A stretch of DNA of 64,000 nt from CAVPTL01 sp963708725 (GCA_963708725.1 CAVPTL010000010.1:186001-250000), one strand, 5' to 3'. Shown: positions 27,682-36,462, counted from the first letter of the stretch. A program made the numbers and translations. The notes: generated by a model not told the origin, from the letters alone.

Positions 27682-27753
27682 GTGATCCTCCTGGGTCGTG
27701 ATTATTGGGCAGAACGTGTGAAGCGGATCCACCCTACCACCCGCGCCGGACAG

Positions 27754-27770
27754 CCACAAACGGCTTGTGG
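27754..27770 (-). terminator. short hairpin downstream of pyrE
   Basis: CCACAA and TTGTGG separated by 5 bases, 9 bases beyond the pyrE stop codon. Weak as a terminator (6 bp, no T-run). Confidence 0.35.
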
Positions 27771-27778
27771 AGCGGGAT

Positions 27779-28336
27779 TCAGGCGGGATCGGGCGCGGCG
27801 GTGAGACCGAGGTCGGCCACGGTGTAGAGCGATTCCAATCGAACGCCTTCGGCGGCGATCGCCTCGGCTCCGCCCTCCAGCCGGTCAACCACGCAAATTG
27901 CAGCGGAAACGTCCATGCCGGCGGACCGAAGGCCGGTGACCGCGTCGAGCAGGGCGCCGCCGGATGTCACCACATCCTCGACCACACACACCCGCTGACC
28001 GGCCTCGTACACGCCCTCGATCCGCTTCGCGGTCCCGTAATCTTTGGCGGTTTTACGAACGATCACGAACGGCAAACCTGAGTGCACCGACGCCAGAGCG
28101 GCGAGCGGAACCGCTCCGAGCTCAGGTCCCGCGAGCAGCTGGGCGTCGGGGGCGTGTTCGGCCAGCACCTCGGCAATCAACCGTCCCAGGCCGTCGAGCA
28201 GCACAGGATCGGTTTCGAATCGATACTTGTCGAGGTAGTACGAGCTGCGGCGGCCCGACCGCAGGACGAAGTCCCCCGTGAGGTACGCCCGTTCGACCAG
28301 CCGGGCCCCGAGCTCCCCGCGATCGACGTGGCTCAT
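27779..28336 (-). CDS. pyrE: orotate phosphoribosyltransferase
   Basis: 185 residues. Orotate plus PRPP to OMP. The PRPP motif is VCVVEDVVTSGGALLDAV; the N-terminal FVLRSGRRSSYYLDKYRFE and the flexible-loop FVIVRKTAKDYGTAK are typical. ATG 28336 overlaps the stop of the preceding 70-residue gene (ATGA). pyrF lies 4 kb away in the same orientation but in a separate unit. Confidence 0.95.
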   Translation of the reverse strand: MSHVDRGELGARLVERAYLTGDFVLRSGRRSSYYLDKYRFETDPVLLDGLGRLIAEVLAEHAPDAQLLAGPELGAVPLAALASVHSGLPFVIVRKTAKDYGTAKRIEGVYEAGQRVCVVEDVVTSGGALLDAVTGLRSAGMDVSAAICVVDRLEGGAEAIAAEGVRLESLYTVADLGLTAAPDPA

Positions 28337-28545
28337 GAACCCGAGGCGGCGGCGAGCGCTTCGCTTGCGAGCGGCAACACCCGATCGGCGTCAGGATTGC
28401 CCTGCGCCAGCGACACCATCGATCCGTCCTCGAAATACAGGTCGACCCGGGTGCGATTTCGCTCGGTATGCCGTCGGTAGACGAGCGTCCCCGCAAACGA
28501 TGCCGCACCAACCAGCGCGGTAACGACGAGTCGGCGCTTACGCAT
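28333..28545 (-). CDS. small membrane-anchored protein, function unknown
   Basis: 70 residues. A basic start MRKRRLVVTALVGAASFAG forms a signal anchor, followed by a basic linker (YRRHTERNRTR) and a short soluble part (VDLYFEDGSMVSL). Overlaps the genes on both sides (8 bases with the upstream gene, ATGA with pyrE), so it is translated in a coupled three-gene unit. No family recognised. Confidence 0.7.
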   Translation of the reverse strand: MRKRRLVVTALVGAASFAGTLVYRRHTERNRTRVDLYFEDGSMVSLAQGNPDADRVLPLASEALAAASGS

Positions 28546-28975
28546 CGGCGTCCTCCTTGGCCTCGGCCTCGGCTTCGCCCGCGGAATCCGACGTGACCTC
28601 GTCCTCTTCGACCTCGGCGACCGGCTGATCGTCGCGGTCGTCGAGCTGTCGCAGCAACGTCTTGAGGTCGTAGAACACCAGCCCGGCCGTGGGATCTGGG
28701 GCGGTGGTCGCGAGCGCCATCAGATCGCCGTCGAGCACGATGAAGAGACTGCCCTCAGGCGTCGCCGCCTGAAGCTGGGCGACACCCTCGCGGCCGAGGT
28801 CGCGGCGCACCTGATCGGCGTGCTCCACGATGTCGGCGGCCAGCCGGCCGAGCTTGACCGCGGTTTGCCCCGATACCGTCGATGCCTGCACCTCGCCGGA
28901 GCGATACGCCAGCACAACCACCTCGATCTGGGTGGAAAGGTCCTTGAGTTCGGCAAGCGCCGCCACGGCATCCAT
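28538..28975 (-). CDS. roadblock/LC7-like protein with acidic tail
   Basis: 145 residues. The first 110 form an alpha/beta fold reminiscent of roadblock/LC7 domains (amphipathic start MDAVAALAELKDLSTQIEVV, then SLFIVLDGDLMALATTA). The last 35 are strongly acidic and low complexity (EVEEDEVTSDSAGEAEAEAK). In other actinobacteria such domains act as regulators of small GTPases or cell polarity, but here the assignment is only by pattern. First gene of the pyrE unit. Confidence 0.65.
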   Translation of the reverse strand: MDAVAALAELKDLSTQIEVVVLAYRSGEVQASTVSGQTAVKLGRLAADIVEHADQVRRDLGREGVAQLQAATPEGSLFIVLDGDLMALATTAPDPTAGLVFYDLKTLLRQLDDRDDQPVAEVEEDEVTSDSAGEAEAEAKEDADA

Positions 28976-29022
28976 CTAGGCCAAACTAGCACATGCACTG
29001 TCGGGCACGACGCCGTCGACCG

Positions 29023-29028
29023 ATATCC
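29023..29028 (+). promoter_or_regulatory. -10 box for the YihY-family gene
   Basis: TATCCT, 9 bases, ATG 29038; no Shine-Dalgarno sequence, so near-leaderless. Confidence 0.45.
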
Positions 29029-29037
29029 TCACTCGAC

Positions 29038-29919
29038 ATGGCTGTTACAGATCGCGGAGTACTCCATCCGCTCAAGACGGTGGCCTCCCACACCCACCCG
29101 GTCGCGAGTAAGTACCTCAGCGATCGCGGCCCCCACCTCGCCGCGATGGTCGCGTACTACGCGCTTCTGTCGCTGGTCCCGTTTCTGGTGTTGACCGTCT
29201 CGCTGCTCAGCCTCGAGGCCGGAACGGTATCGGCCAACTCCTACGTCATCCGAGAACTCCAGCACATCCTGCCGGGCCAATCGGTACGGGACCTCGAAAA
29301 GCCCGTGAAGTCGATCCAGCAAAACGCCAGCACCCTCGGCGTGATCGGCTTGATCGGGTTGTTCTGGACGTCCCTCGGGTTTTACTCCGCGCTGGAATCA
29401 GCCTTGAACATCGTGTTTCGGGTGCAAAACCGGGCATTCTTGCACCAGAAGTGGGTGACCTTCGTGCTGGTCGTGACGTCGCTGATCGCGTTCTTCGCGT
29501 CGCTTCTGATCACCACGGCCGCCACCGGGATCGTCGATCGGAGCGTCGGCCACCACCTGTTCAGTCTCCCGCTGGTGGGTTTCCTGGCATCGGTTGCCTT
29601 CTCCGCCGTCGGCTCGTTCCTGTTCCTGATGGCCGTTTACCGTTACCTCACCAACGTGGAGCTCGGTTTCAGCGACGTGTGGATCGGGGCAGTGTGCGCC
29701 ACCGTGCTTCTACAAATCTCATTTCTCGCACTCCCGCTCTACCTGCGCTACTCGAACCAGCTGATCGCGTTGCGCGCGTTCGGCGGCCTGGTGGTGCTGC
29801 TTGTGTGGCTCTACCTGATGGCGAACATCATCGTGCTCGGCGCCGAGATCAACTGGTGGGTGATCTTTGGCAGCCGAGAACCGGAGCTCGCCGCCGAAGA
29901 GCCGGTCGGGCTCGCGTAA
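29038..29919 (+). CDS. YihY/BrkB-family inner membrane protein
   Basis: 293 residues with about six membrane helices. The family pattern is clear: HLAAMVAYYALLSLVPFLVL near residue 45, LIGLFWTSLGFYSALESALN, FLFLMAVYRYLTN, and GGLVVLLVWLYLMANIIVLG near the C-terminus, followed by GAEINW. Once thought to be ribonuclease BN; the role is now considered unknown, possibly transport. ATG 29038 follows a TATCCT box. Confidence 0.9.
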   Translation: MAVTDRGVLHPLKTVASHTHPVASKYLSDRGPHLAAMVAYYALLSLVPFLVLTVSLLSLEAGTVSANSYVIRELQHILPGQSVRDLEKPVKSIQQNASTLGVIGLIGLFWTSLGFYSALESALNIVFRVQNRAFLHQKWVTFVLVVTSLIAFFASLLITTAATGIVDRSVGHHLFSLPLVGFLASVAFSAVGSFLFLMAVYRYLTNVELGFSDVWIGAVCATVLLQISFLALPLYLRYSNQLIALRAFGGLVVLLVWLYLMANIIVLGAEINWWVIFGSREPELAAEEPVGLA

Positions 29920-29928
29920 GCCGTTCAG

Positions 29929-30498
29929 TCAGGCTGACGCGATCGCCCGCTGAAGGGCCACCGCCGCTCGAGCGCGATGCGAGATCGCGTCCTTCTCGGC
30001 CGCCGACATCTCGCCCACGGTGCGCTGCTCGCCCACGGGAATGAACGCCGGGTCATACCCAAACCCGCCGTCGCCGCGCCCCTCTTCGGCCAGCGTGCCG
30101 GACAGCTCACCGCGACCGTGGAACTCGCGCCCCTCGGGGTCGATCGCAACCAGCTCGGCGACGTAGCTGATCCGGCGATCGTCGTGGGCAGAGACGTCAG
30201 CCAGGAGCTTGGCGAGATTCGCCGCGTCACTCGCCTCCGGGCCCGCGAACCGAGCCGAGTACACGCCCGGAGCGCCGTCCAAAGCGACCGCCGAGATGCC
30301 CGAGTCATCGGCCAGCACCCAGACGCCGCCGCCGACGCCGAGGTGGACGTGGCGCGCCTTGATCAGGGCGTTCTCTCGAAACGTCGAACCGGTCTCGGGT
30401 GGCAGGACGCCGGTGTACGGCTCGATGTCGAATCCCTCCAACAGCCGGGTCAGCTCAGCCGCCTTGTGACCATTGTGGGATGCAAGCACCATCCGCAT
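29929..30498 (-). CDS. rdgB: XTP/dITP diphosphatase (Ham1/RdgB)
   Basis: 189 residues. Removes non-canonical purine nucleotides. Signatures: LASHNGHKAAELTRLL, TFRENALIKARHV, LADDSGISAVALDGAPGVYS and GGFGYDPAFIP. Two bases downstream of rph and in the same direction; murI-rph-rdgB form one operon, as in many actinobacteria. Confidence 0.97.
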   Translation of the reverse strand: MRMVLASHNGHKAAELTRLLEGFDIEPYTGVLPPETGSTFRENALIKARHVHLGVGGGVWVLADDSGISAVALDGAPGVYSARFAGPEASDAANLAKLLADVSAHDDRRISYVAELVAIDPEGREFHGRGELSGTLAEEGRGDGGFGYDPAFIPVGEQRTVGEMSAAEKDAISHRARAAVALQRAIASA

Positions 30499-30500
30499 CC

Positions 30501-31223
30501 TCAGCCCCCCGAGATTGCCGCCGCCTGCTGGTTGGCCAGCGTCTCGATGCCCCCGGCCGCGAGCTCGAGCAGACGATCCAGCGATGCCTTGGCAAATGGC
30601 GTTTTCTCGGCGGTCGCCTGCACCTCGATCAGCTCGCCGCTGCCCGACATGACCACATTCATGTCGACCTCGGCGCGGCTGTCCTCGACGTAGGCGAGGT
30701 CGAGCAACGGCTCCCCGTCCACGATGCCGACCGAGACGGCGGCCACCGAGTCGGACAACGGCATCGCCTTGAGCCGGCCATCATCGAGCAGGTCAGACAG
30801 CGCCAGCCGAAGCGCCACATAGCCGCCGCAGATCGCGGCGCAGCGGGTGCCGCCGTCGGCCTCGATCACGTCGCAGTCGATCCACACCGTGCGCTCACCC
30901 AGGGCAGCGAAATCGATCACCGAGCGCAGCGACCTGCCGATCAGCCGCTGGATCTCGACGGTGCGTCCATCGGCCTTCCCGCGGCTGGCATCGCGCTGCT
31001 TACGCGAGTCGGTCGAGCCCGGCAGCATGCCGTACTCCGCCGTGACCCAGCCGGTTCCCCGGCCACGCATCCACCCGGGCACAGACTCCTCGACCATTGC
31101 GGTGCAGATCACACGGGTGCGGCCGACCTCGATCAGCACCGACCCCGACGCCGACGTGATGAACCCCGGCGTGAACCTGACGGGTCGCAGCTGATCGGCC
31201 GACCGGCCGTCGACGCGGGTCAT
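30501..31223 (-). CDS. rph: ribonuclease PH
   Basis: 240 residues. Phosphorolytic 3' trimming of tRNA precursors. MTRVDGRSADQLRPVRFTPG at the start, then SVPGWMRGRGTGWVTAEYGM, GRSLRSVIDF, CDVIEADGGTRCAAI and VDMNVVMSGSG are family blocks. ATG 31223 overlaps the murI stop as ATGA. Confidence 0.97.
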   Translation of the reverse strand: MTRVDGRSADQLRPVRFTPGFITSASGSVLIEVGRTRVICTAMVEESVPGWMRGRGTGWVTAEYGMLPGSTDSRKQRDASRGKADGRTVEIQRLIGRSLRSVIDFAALGERTVWIDCDVIEADGGTRCAAICGGYVALRLALSDLLDDGRLKAMPLSDSVAAVSVGIVDGEPLLDLAYVEDSRAEVDMNVVMSGSGELIEVQATAEKTPFAKASLDRLLELAAGGIETLANQQAAAISGG

Positions 31224-32044
31224 GCGGCGACCCGAAGCTTGGTGGGATCGACCTGCTCGACCTCGGTCACGGGCAGCTGCAGGAACCGGCCGGCGACTTC
31301 GCGAAACGCGGCCGGGTCGCCTGTGCAGAGAAAGCGATACTCGCCGTCGCGGCCACGGTCGTTGGCGGCGCCCCGACGCTCGAGCGTCTCGAACGTTTCG
31401 CGTGCAATCTCCTCGGCAGAGGTGATCAGCGTCACATCCCGGCCGTAGATCCGCTCGAGCATCGGCCGCAGCAGCGGGTAGTGGGTGCATCCGAGGATGA
31501 CAGTGTCGACACTCGCGTCTTTGAGTACCTGGGCGTAGCGCTTGGCGGCGTCGTTGACCGCCTGGCCGTGGGTGTCGCCCGCCTGGATCAGCGGTACCAG
31601 CTCCGGGCATGCCACCTGGGTCACCTCGATGCCCGCGTCGAGCGCGGTCACCGCAGCCGGGTAACGGCCGCTCTCGACGGTCGCCTGAGTCGCCATCACC
31701 CCCACTCGCCGGTTCCGCGTCGCCTGCACTGCCGCGTGCGCCTCGGGCGTGATCACCCCAACCAGCGGCACGCTGAAGCTGCGTTGCAGCTCCGGTAGCG
31801 CCGCGGCGGTGGCCGAGTTACACGCGACCACAATCAGCTTCACGCCCGAATCCGCCAGATACGAGGCAATCTCGTGCGCAAACCTGCGGATCGTTTCCGG
31901 CGACTTGGTGCCATACGGAAACCGGCCGTCAGCCGAGTCTCCGAAGTACACGAAGTCCTCGTGCGGGAGGCTGACGAGGCACTCGTGCAGCACCGTCAAA
32001 CCGCCCACCCCCGAGTCGAAAACACCGATCGCGCGAGAATCCAT
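31220..32044 (-). CDS. murI: glutamate racemase
   Basis: 274 residues. Provides D-Glu for peptidoglycan (used by MurD, also in this window). Both catalytic Cys are present: VVACNSATAAALPEL and ILGCTHYPLLRPM; the N-terminus IGVFDSGVGGLTVL is diagnostic. ATG 32044 is fixed by the motif and by a TACACT -10 box 7 bases upstream. Head of murI-rph-rdgB and divergent from the S9 peptidase gene. Confidence 0.97.
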   Translation of the reverse strand: MDSRAIGVFDSGVGGLTVLHECLVSLPHEDFVYFGDSADGRFPYGTKSPETIRRFAHEIASYLADSGVKLIVVACNSATAAALPELQRSFSVPLVGVITPEAHAAVQATRNRRVGVMATQATVESGRYPAAVTALDAGIEVTQVACPELVPLIQAGDTHGQAVNDAAKRYAQVLKDASVDTVILGCTHYPLLRPMLERIYGRDVTLITSAEEIARETFETLERRGAANDRGRDGEYRFLCTGDPAAFREVAGRFLQLPVTEVEQVDPTKLRVAA

Positions 32045-32051
32045 GCGCGGG

Positions 32052-32057
32052 AGTGTA
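32052..32057 (-). promoter_or_regulatory. leaderless-type -10 box for murI-rph-rdgB
   Basis: TACACT on the minus strand, 7 bases, ATG 32044. Confidence 0.55.
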
Positions 32058-32080
32058 GGCGCACGACCTGACACCGGCGA

Positions 32081-32086
32081 TAGTCT
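32081..32086 (+). promoter_or_regulatory. leaderless-type -10 box for the S9 peptidase gene
   Basis: TAGTCT, 7 bases, GTG 32094. Only 23 bases separate it from the divergent murI -10. Confidence 0.55.
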
Positions 32087-32093
32087 GAATGCT

Positions 32094-33917
32094 GTGACCG
32101 ATCTGATCCCGCGCACCGTCCTCTTTGGGAACCCCGAACGCAGCTCCGCCTCGATATCCCCAGATGGGCAGCGGTTGGCGTACCTCGCGCCGGTGGACGG
32201 TCTCATGAACCTGTGGGTGGGAGATCTTGGTGCGGCAAACTTCGCGCCGGTATCGGGCGATCGCGATCGCCCGATCCGGCAGTACTTCTGGGCTCACGAC
32301 AACCGCCACCTGGTGTACCTGCAAGACATCGGCGGCGACGAGAACTGGCGTGTCCACGTGATCGATCTCGAGACCGGAAACACCCGCGACGACACCCCGT
32401 TCGACGACGTGCAAGCACAGGTGATCGGGGTGTCGCGGCGGCGGCCGGGTGAGATTCTGCTCGGCCTCAATCGCGAAAATCCGCAGCTGCACGACGCCTA
32501 TCTGCTCCAACTCGCCACCGGTGATCTGACGAAGATCGCGACCAATCCGGGATACACACCGTGGTTGATCGACGAGGATCTCGAGCCTCGTGGGGGAACG
32601 CGGTTTCACGAGGACGGCTCGGTCGAGGTGATCGTCGACGACCAGCTGCTGATCTCGATTCCGCCCGATGATGCGCTCACGACCGGTGCGATTGGGTTCA
32701 CCGCGGATGGCAAGGGGTTGTACGCGGTGTCATCAATCGACCGCAACGCCGCAGCTCTGGTGCGGTTTGACCTCGCGTCGGGCGCGGCCGAGACGCTGGC
32801 CTCCGATCCCACCTACGACGTCCACGGCGTCGAGCTGGATCCCATCACGCGTGAGGTGCAGATCGTGAGCTTCGAGCGCGCGCGGGTCGATCATGTGGTG
32901 ATCGACGCCGCGGTGGCCGATGACGTCGCAGCGATGGTCGCGGCTCGTCCGGGCGATCTCGTGTTCGCGTCGCGCGATCACTCTGACCGACGCTGGATCA
33001 CCGCCTACAACGCCGACAACGGCCCGGTCTCCTATTGCCTCTTCGACCGCGATACCGGCGAGAGCACGTTTCTCTTCCATCACCAGCCACGATTGGCGGA
33101 GTACTCACTCGCCGAGATGGAGCCATTTTCGTTTCGAACGCGGGACGGTCTGGACGTCCACGGCTACCTCACCTTCCCGCTGGAGGGCCGAGAGCGGCTC
33201 GCCACGGTGCTGAACGTCCACGGCGGCCCATGGGCACGTGACTCCTGGGGCTACGACCCCGAAGCGCAGTGGCTCGCCAATCGCGGCTACCTGTGCGTCC
33301 AGGTCAACTTCCGCGGCTCGACCGGATACGGCAAGGAGTTTCTGAACGCCGGAGACAAGCAGTGGGGCGCCAGGATGCACGACGACCTGGTCGACGCGGT
33401 CGGGTATGTGGTCGATCAGGGCTACGCCGACCCGGCCAAGGTGGCCATCTACGGGGGGTCATACGGCGGCTACTCGGCCCTTGTGGGAGCAACGTTCACG
33501 CCCGACGTGTTCGCGTGCGCCGTCGACATGGTCGGCCCGTCCAACCTCCTCACCCTGCTCGAAACGATCCCGCCGTACTGGGTGCCGCTGCTGAACCAGT
33601 TCAAGCGCCGGGTGGGCGATCCGGAGACCGAGTCCGACCTGCTGTGGGAACGCTCGCCGCTTTCACGCGTCGATGACATCCGGATTCCGTTGCTGATCGC
33701 CCAGGGCGCAAACGACCCGCGTGTGAAGCAGGCGGAGTCGGAGCAGATCGTGGCGGCCATGGAGCAACGTGGGATTCCGCACACCTACCTGGTGTTCGCA
33801 GACGAAGGTCACGGGTTCCAGAAGCCCGAAAACCGCATGCGATTCATGGCCACGGCCGAGAAGTTTCTCGCCGAGCATCTCGGCGGACGCTGTGAGCCGG
33901 AGCCGACCAAGGGGTGA
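32094..33917 (+). CDS. S9 family (prolyl oligopeptidase/acylaminoacyl peptidase-like) serine peptidase
   Basis: 607 residues. An N-terminal beta-propeller (about 1-345, with SPDGQRLAYLAP and TADGKGLYAVSS repeats) covers a C-terminal alpha/beta-hydrolase domain. The catalytic Ser is S456 in YGGSYGGYSALV, the Asp lies in GANDPRVKQAES, and the His in FADEGHGFQKPE. LNVHGGPWARDSWG provides the oxyanion region. No signal peptide, so it is cytoplasmic, probably trimming peptides. GTG 32094 is chosen from the -10 spacing; its stop overlaps the next gene's GTG. Confidence 0.93.
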   Translation: MTDLIPRTVLFGNPERSSASISPDGQRLAYLAPVDGLMNLWVGDLGAANFAPVSGDRDRPIRQYFWAHDNRHLVYLQDIGGDENWRVHVIDLETGNTRDDTPFDDVQAQVIGVSRRRPGEILLGLNRENPQLHDAYLLQLATGDLTKIATNPGYTPWLIDEDLEPRGGTRFHEDGSVEVIVDDQLLISIPPDDALTTGAIGFTADGKGLYAVSSIDRNAAALVRFDLASGAAETLASDPTYDVHGVELDPITREVQIVSFERARVDHVVIDAAVADDVAAMVAARPGDLVFASRDHSDRRWITAYNADNGPVSYCLFDRDTGESTFLFHHQPRLAEYSLAEMEPFSFRTRDGLDVHGYLTFPLEGRERLATVLNVHGGPWARDSWGYDPEAQWLANRGYLCVQVNFRGSTGYGKEFLNAGDKQWGARMHDDLVDAVGYVVDQGYADPAKVAIYGGSYGGYSALVGATFTPDVFACAVDMVGPSNLLTLLETIPPYWVPLLNQFKRRVGDPETESDLLWERSPLSRVDDIRIPLLIAQGANDPRVKQAESEQIVAAMEQRGIPHTYLVFADEGHGFQKPENRMRFMATAEKFLAEHLGGRCEPEPTKG

Positions 33918-34615
33918 AGGCCCTCCACCTCGTCAATCTGCCCGTGGCCCCGGCCGGCCTGTTCCTCCCGCCGCTGCGCGAACGGGGCTTTGAGATCGTG
34001 GACATCGACGTCAGCAGCGACGCCGTGCCCGACTCGCCGGAAGGGTTCGACGCGATCGTGGTCTGCGGGGGCTCTGCGAACACGCACGAGTCCGACCAGC
34101 ACCCGTGGATCGACGCCGAGGTCAATCTCCTACGGGAGGCCCTGGCAACCGATGTCCCCACGCTCGGGCTGTGCCTGGGCGCGCAACTGCTCACGGTGGC
34201 AAGCGGCGGGACGGTGAGTCGGTCACCGACAGAGATCGGGTGGTTCGAGGTCGAAATGGACCCTGCCGCCGCCGACGATCCGGTGCTGAGCGCGGTGCCC
34301 GAGCGGTTCATGGCGCTGCAGTGGCACGACTACGCCTGCACTCCTGCGGCAGGCACGAAGACGCTCGCGCGCGACCAGGCGTGCCTGCAGGCCTTCCGTT
34401 TCGGCGACGTCGCGTGGGGCACCCAGTTCCACATCGAGGTAACTCACCAGTTGATGATGAACTGGTGGGACGAGGGCGAGGACGAGCTCCGCGCGGCAGG
34501 CTACGACCGAGCGCGATTTCTGAGTGAGATGAAGGCACACCACGGCGCGCATGAGTCGATTGGCCGGGAAATCGCCGCGCGGTTCGCAACCATCGCCGCC
34601 GACCGCGCCCGCTGA
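33914..34615 (+). CDS. class I glutamine amidotransferase-like protein
   Basis: 233 residues. Nucleophile Cys in TLGLCLGAQLLTVASGG; second block WGTQFHIEVTHQL contains the His, although the usual HPE is HIE here. The N-terminus AIVVCGGSANTHESDQHPWI matches GATase1 proteins related to GuaA-like or YfeJ-like families. No synthetase domain, so either a stand-alone amidohydrolase or a partner of an unidentified enzyme. GTG 33914 overlaps the S9 peptidase stop (GTGA). Confidence 0.85.
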   Translation: MKALHLVNLPVAPAGLFLPPLRERGFEIVDIDVSSDAVPDSPEGFDAIVVCGGSANTHESDQHPWIDAEVNLLREALATDVPTLGLCLGAQLLTVASGGTVSRSPTEIGWFEVEMDPAAADDPVLSAVPERFMALQWHDYACTPAAGTKTLARDQACLQAFRFGDVAWGTQFHIEVTHQLMMNWWDEGEDELRAAGYDRARFLSEMKAHHGAHESIGREIAARFATIAADRAR

Positions 34616-34625
34616 TTCCACTCGA

Positions 34626-35240
34626 TCAGACGATGGCGCGCTGGATCTCGCCAAAGGTCTCGAACCGGGCGTAGTCGGCCCCCTCGCGCTCGAGGAACCG
34701 CGCGAGTCCGTCACGCGCAAACCGCCGGGACGCAAACAGCGACGCACACCGGTCGGACCAGCCGTCGCCGACGTACACCACCGTCTGGGGATCGGCCAGC
34801 TCTGCCACCAGTGGCCGCTTGCACCGCTCGCCACAGGTCGCACACCGGGATCCCGACCGGAAGGTCACCCTCGTGCCCTCGGGCGAGAATCGGATGTCAT
34901 GGGCGATGACTTCGAGATCGCCGACGCCTGCGCGTTCGAGCACCGGGCGGATCACCGCCTCGAACCCGCTCGAGATCACGACGACGCGGTGTCCGCCACC
35001 CTGGGCGGCGCGAACGAACTCCACGAATCCATGGCGCAGCACGGCCCGTCCGACGTACTCGTCGATGATCGCGTCGTGGTCACCGCGAATCGTTGCGAAC
35101 TCCCGCCGGATGCACTCGTTGAGGTCGATCTCTCCAGCGACCAGCGCGGCCTCCGCGGCCGCGGTCTCGGCGGGCGCGAGCTCGCTACAGATGGCGTCGA
35201 GCATGTCGCGCTCGGTGATCGTCCCGTCGAAATCGACCAC
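34626..35240 (-). CDS. HAD-superfamily phosphatase (SerB/MtnX-like)
   Basis: About 204 residues. HAD motif I VVDFDGTITERDML lies at the very start, motif II VVVISSGFEAVIRPVL in the middle, and motif III-IV VVYVGDGWSDRCAS near the C-terminus. A Cys cluster (RCATCGERCKRPL) between motifs II and III is unusual and could bind a metal. Subfamily IB (phosphoserine phosphatase or MtnX-like) is likely; the substrate is not determined. No ATG is available; GTG 35240 is the only good start near motif I, but translation might begin upstream, close to the stop of the preceding gene at 35273. Confidence 0.8.
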   Translation of the reverse strand: MVDFDGTITERDMLDAICSELAPAETAAAEAALVAGEIDLNECIRREFATIRGDHDAIIDEYVGRAVLRHGFVEFVRAAQGGGHRVVVISSGFEAVIRPVLERAGVGDLEVIAHDIRFSPEGTRVTFRSGSRCATCGERCKRPLVAELADPQTVVYVGDGWSDRCASLFASRRFARDGLARFLEREGADYARFETFGEIQRAIV

Positions 35241-35272
35241 GATCGTCCAGCGCGTAAAGATGTCCCGCTCGC

Positions 35273-35557
35273 TCAGTGGGCGCGCGCCCAGCGAGCGACG
35301 GTGTCGGCATCGTCGCCGTGGGCGATCAGCTGCAGCAGCGGCTTGGGGCTCTTGAGCGTCTTGATCGAGTCCATGGTGCCAACCGTGACGCCCTGGCGCT
35401 GACAAAAGCGAAGCAGTGCTTGCCGGTCGGCCGAGAGGATCCTCCACACCGTCTCTTGGCGGTGGCGGTCGAAGTCCGGGTAGACCCCGACGTCGCCTGC
35501 GACGGCGCGACGAATTGCTTCGTTGTACTGGGCCCGATAGTCATGCTGTTCGCTCAT
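35273..35557 (-). CDS. conserved-looking small protein, function unknown
   Basis: 94 residues, mostly helical, starting MSEQHDYRAQYNEAIRRAV and containing QETVWRILSADRQALLRF and SIKTLKSPKPLLQLIAHG. No membrane segment or known motif. ATG 35557 has a TAGACT -10 box 8 bases upstream. Probably co-transcribed with the HAD phosphatase. Confidence 0.7.
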   Translation of the reverse strand: MSEQHDYRAQYNEAIRRAVAGDVGVYPDFDRHRQETVWRILSADRQALLRFCQRQGVTVGTMDSIKTLKSPKPLLQLIAHGDDADTVARWARAH

Positions 35558-35565
35558 GGCGGGAC

Positions 35566-35575
35566 AGTCTAGTCT
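35566..35575. promoter_or_regulatory. overlapping face-to-face -10 boxes of divergent leaderless genes
   Basis: AGTCTAGTCT contains TAGACT on the minus strand (35566-35571, 8 bases from ATG 35557) and TAGTCT on the plus strand (35570-35575, 8 bases from ATG 35584). The two -10 boxes share two base pairs, so both promoters can hardly be occupied together. Confidence 0.6.
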
Positions 35576-35583
35576 TTCTCGGT

Positions 35584-36462
35584 ATGACTCAACCTCATAC
35601 ACAGCCCACCCGCACTTTCGGCGCCCAGAGCATGACCGCATCGCTTCGCGAGGCACTCGTAAAGCGACCCGACGGGGCCTTCGCACGGGCCTTCGACGAT
35701 CCCGCCCTCGGGTACCTCCACGAGGTCGACCTCGCTCTCGCCCAGCGCCAGCATGACGCGTTGTGCGGGGTGCTCACCGGTCTTGGGGTAACGGTGCACG
35801 AGCTGGTCGGCGAGGGGTTGACCGGCGACGCGGTCTACACCTTCGACCCTCTGCTGGTGGCCGACGCCGGCGCCATCCCACTGCGCTCCGGCAAGCCGGG
35901 CCGCCAGGGCGAGGAGCTCGCCATCGAGGCCTGGGCCAACGCCCAGGGTATCCCCACGGTGGGCCGGGTGGAGGCGCCTGGGACCGTCGATGGCGGGGAC
36001 ACGATGTGGCTGACTCCCGATCTGTTCGTGATCGGCCGTTCGCTTCGCACCAACCGGGCCGGAGCCTCCCAACTTAAGGCTCTAGTTGAGAGTGAGACTT
36101 TGGTCGTTGATGTTCCGTACGCCACCGGGCCGGCCGAGTGTCTGCACCTCCTTTCGGTGATCTCCCCCGTGGCCGATGACCTGGCCGTGGTGTTCCTTCC
36201 GCAGCTCCCCGCGGGGCTCTACGACGTTCTGATGGAGCGCGGAATCACGCTGATCCCGGTGCCCGAACACGAGATGCCGTCCCTCGGCTGCAACGTGTTG
36301 GCCGTGCGGCCAGGCGTCGTGGTGGTCGCCGAGGGCAACCCGGAGACCCAACGCGCACTCCAGACACACGGCTGTGACGTGCACACGTTTCCGGCGTCAG
36401 AGGTGGGTGTCAACGGCAGCGGTGGGCCGACCTGCCTGACGCGCCCGATCCTGCGGGGATGA
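35584..36462 (+). CDS. dimethylarginine dimethylaminohydrolase-like amidinohydrolase
   Basis: 292 residues of the DDAH/arginine deiminase pentein fold. TVDGGDTMWLTPDLFVIGRS contains conserved Asp and the substrate loop; the catalytic Cys is in the C-terminal SGGPTCLTRPI. The catalytic His is probably in AECLHLLSVISP. Likely hydrolyses a guanidino compound, producing citrulline from methylarginine or arginine. ATG 35584 is supported by the -10 box. Its stop overlaps the M20 peptidase start (ATGA). Confidence 0.88.
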   Translation: MTQPHTQPTRTFGAQSMTASLREALVKRPDGAFARAFDDPALGYLHEVDLALAQRQHDALCGVLTGLGVTVHELVGEGLTGDAVYTFDPLLVADAGAIPLRSGKPGRQGEELAIEAWANAQGIPTVGRVEAPGTVDGGDTMWLTPDLFVIGRSLRTNRAGASQLKALVESETLVVDVPYATGPAECLHLLSVISPVADDLAVVFLPQLPAGLYDVLMERGITLIPVPEHEMPSLGCNVLAVRPGVVVVAEGNPETQRALQTHGCDVHTFPASEVGVNGSGGPTCLTRPILRG

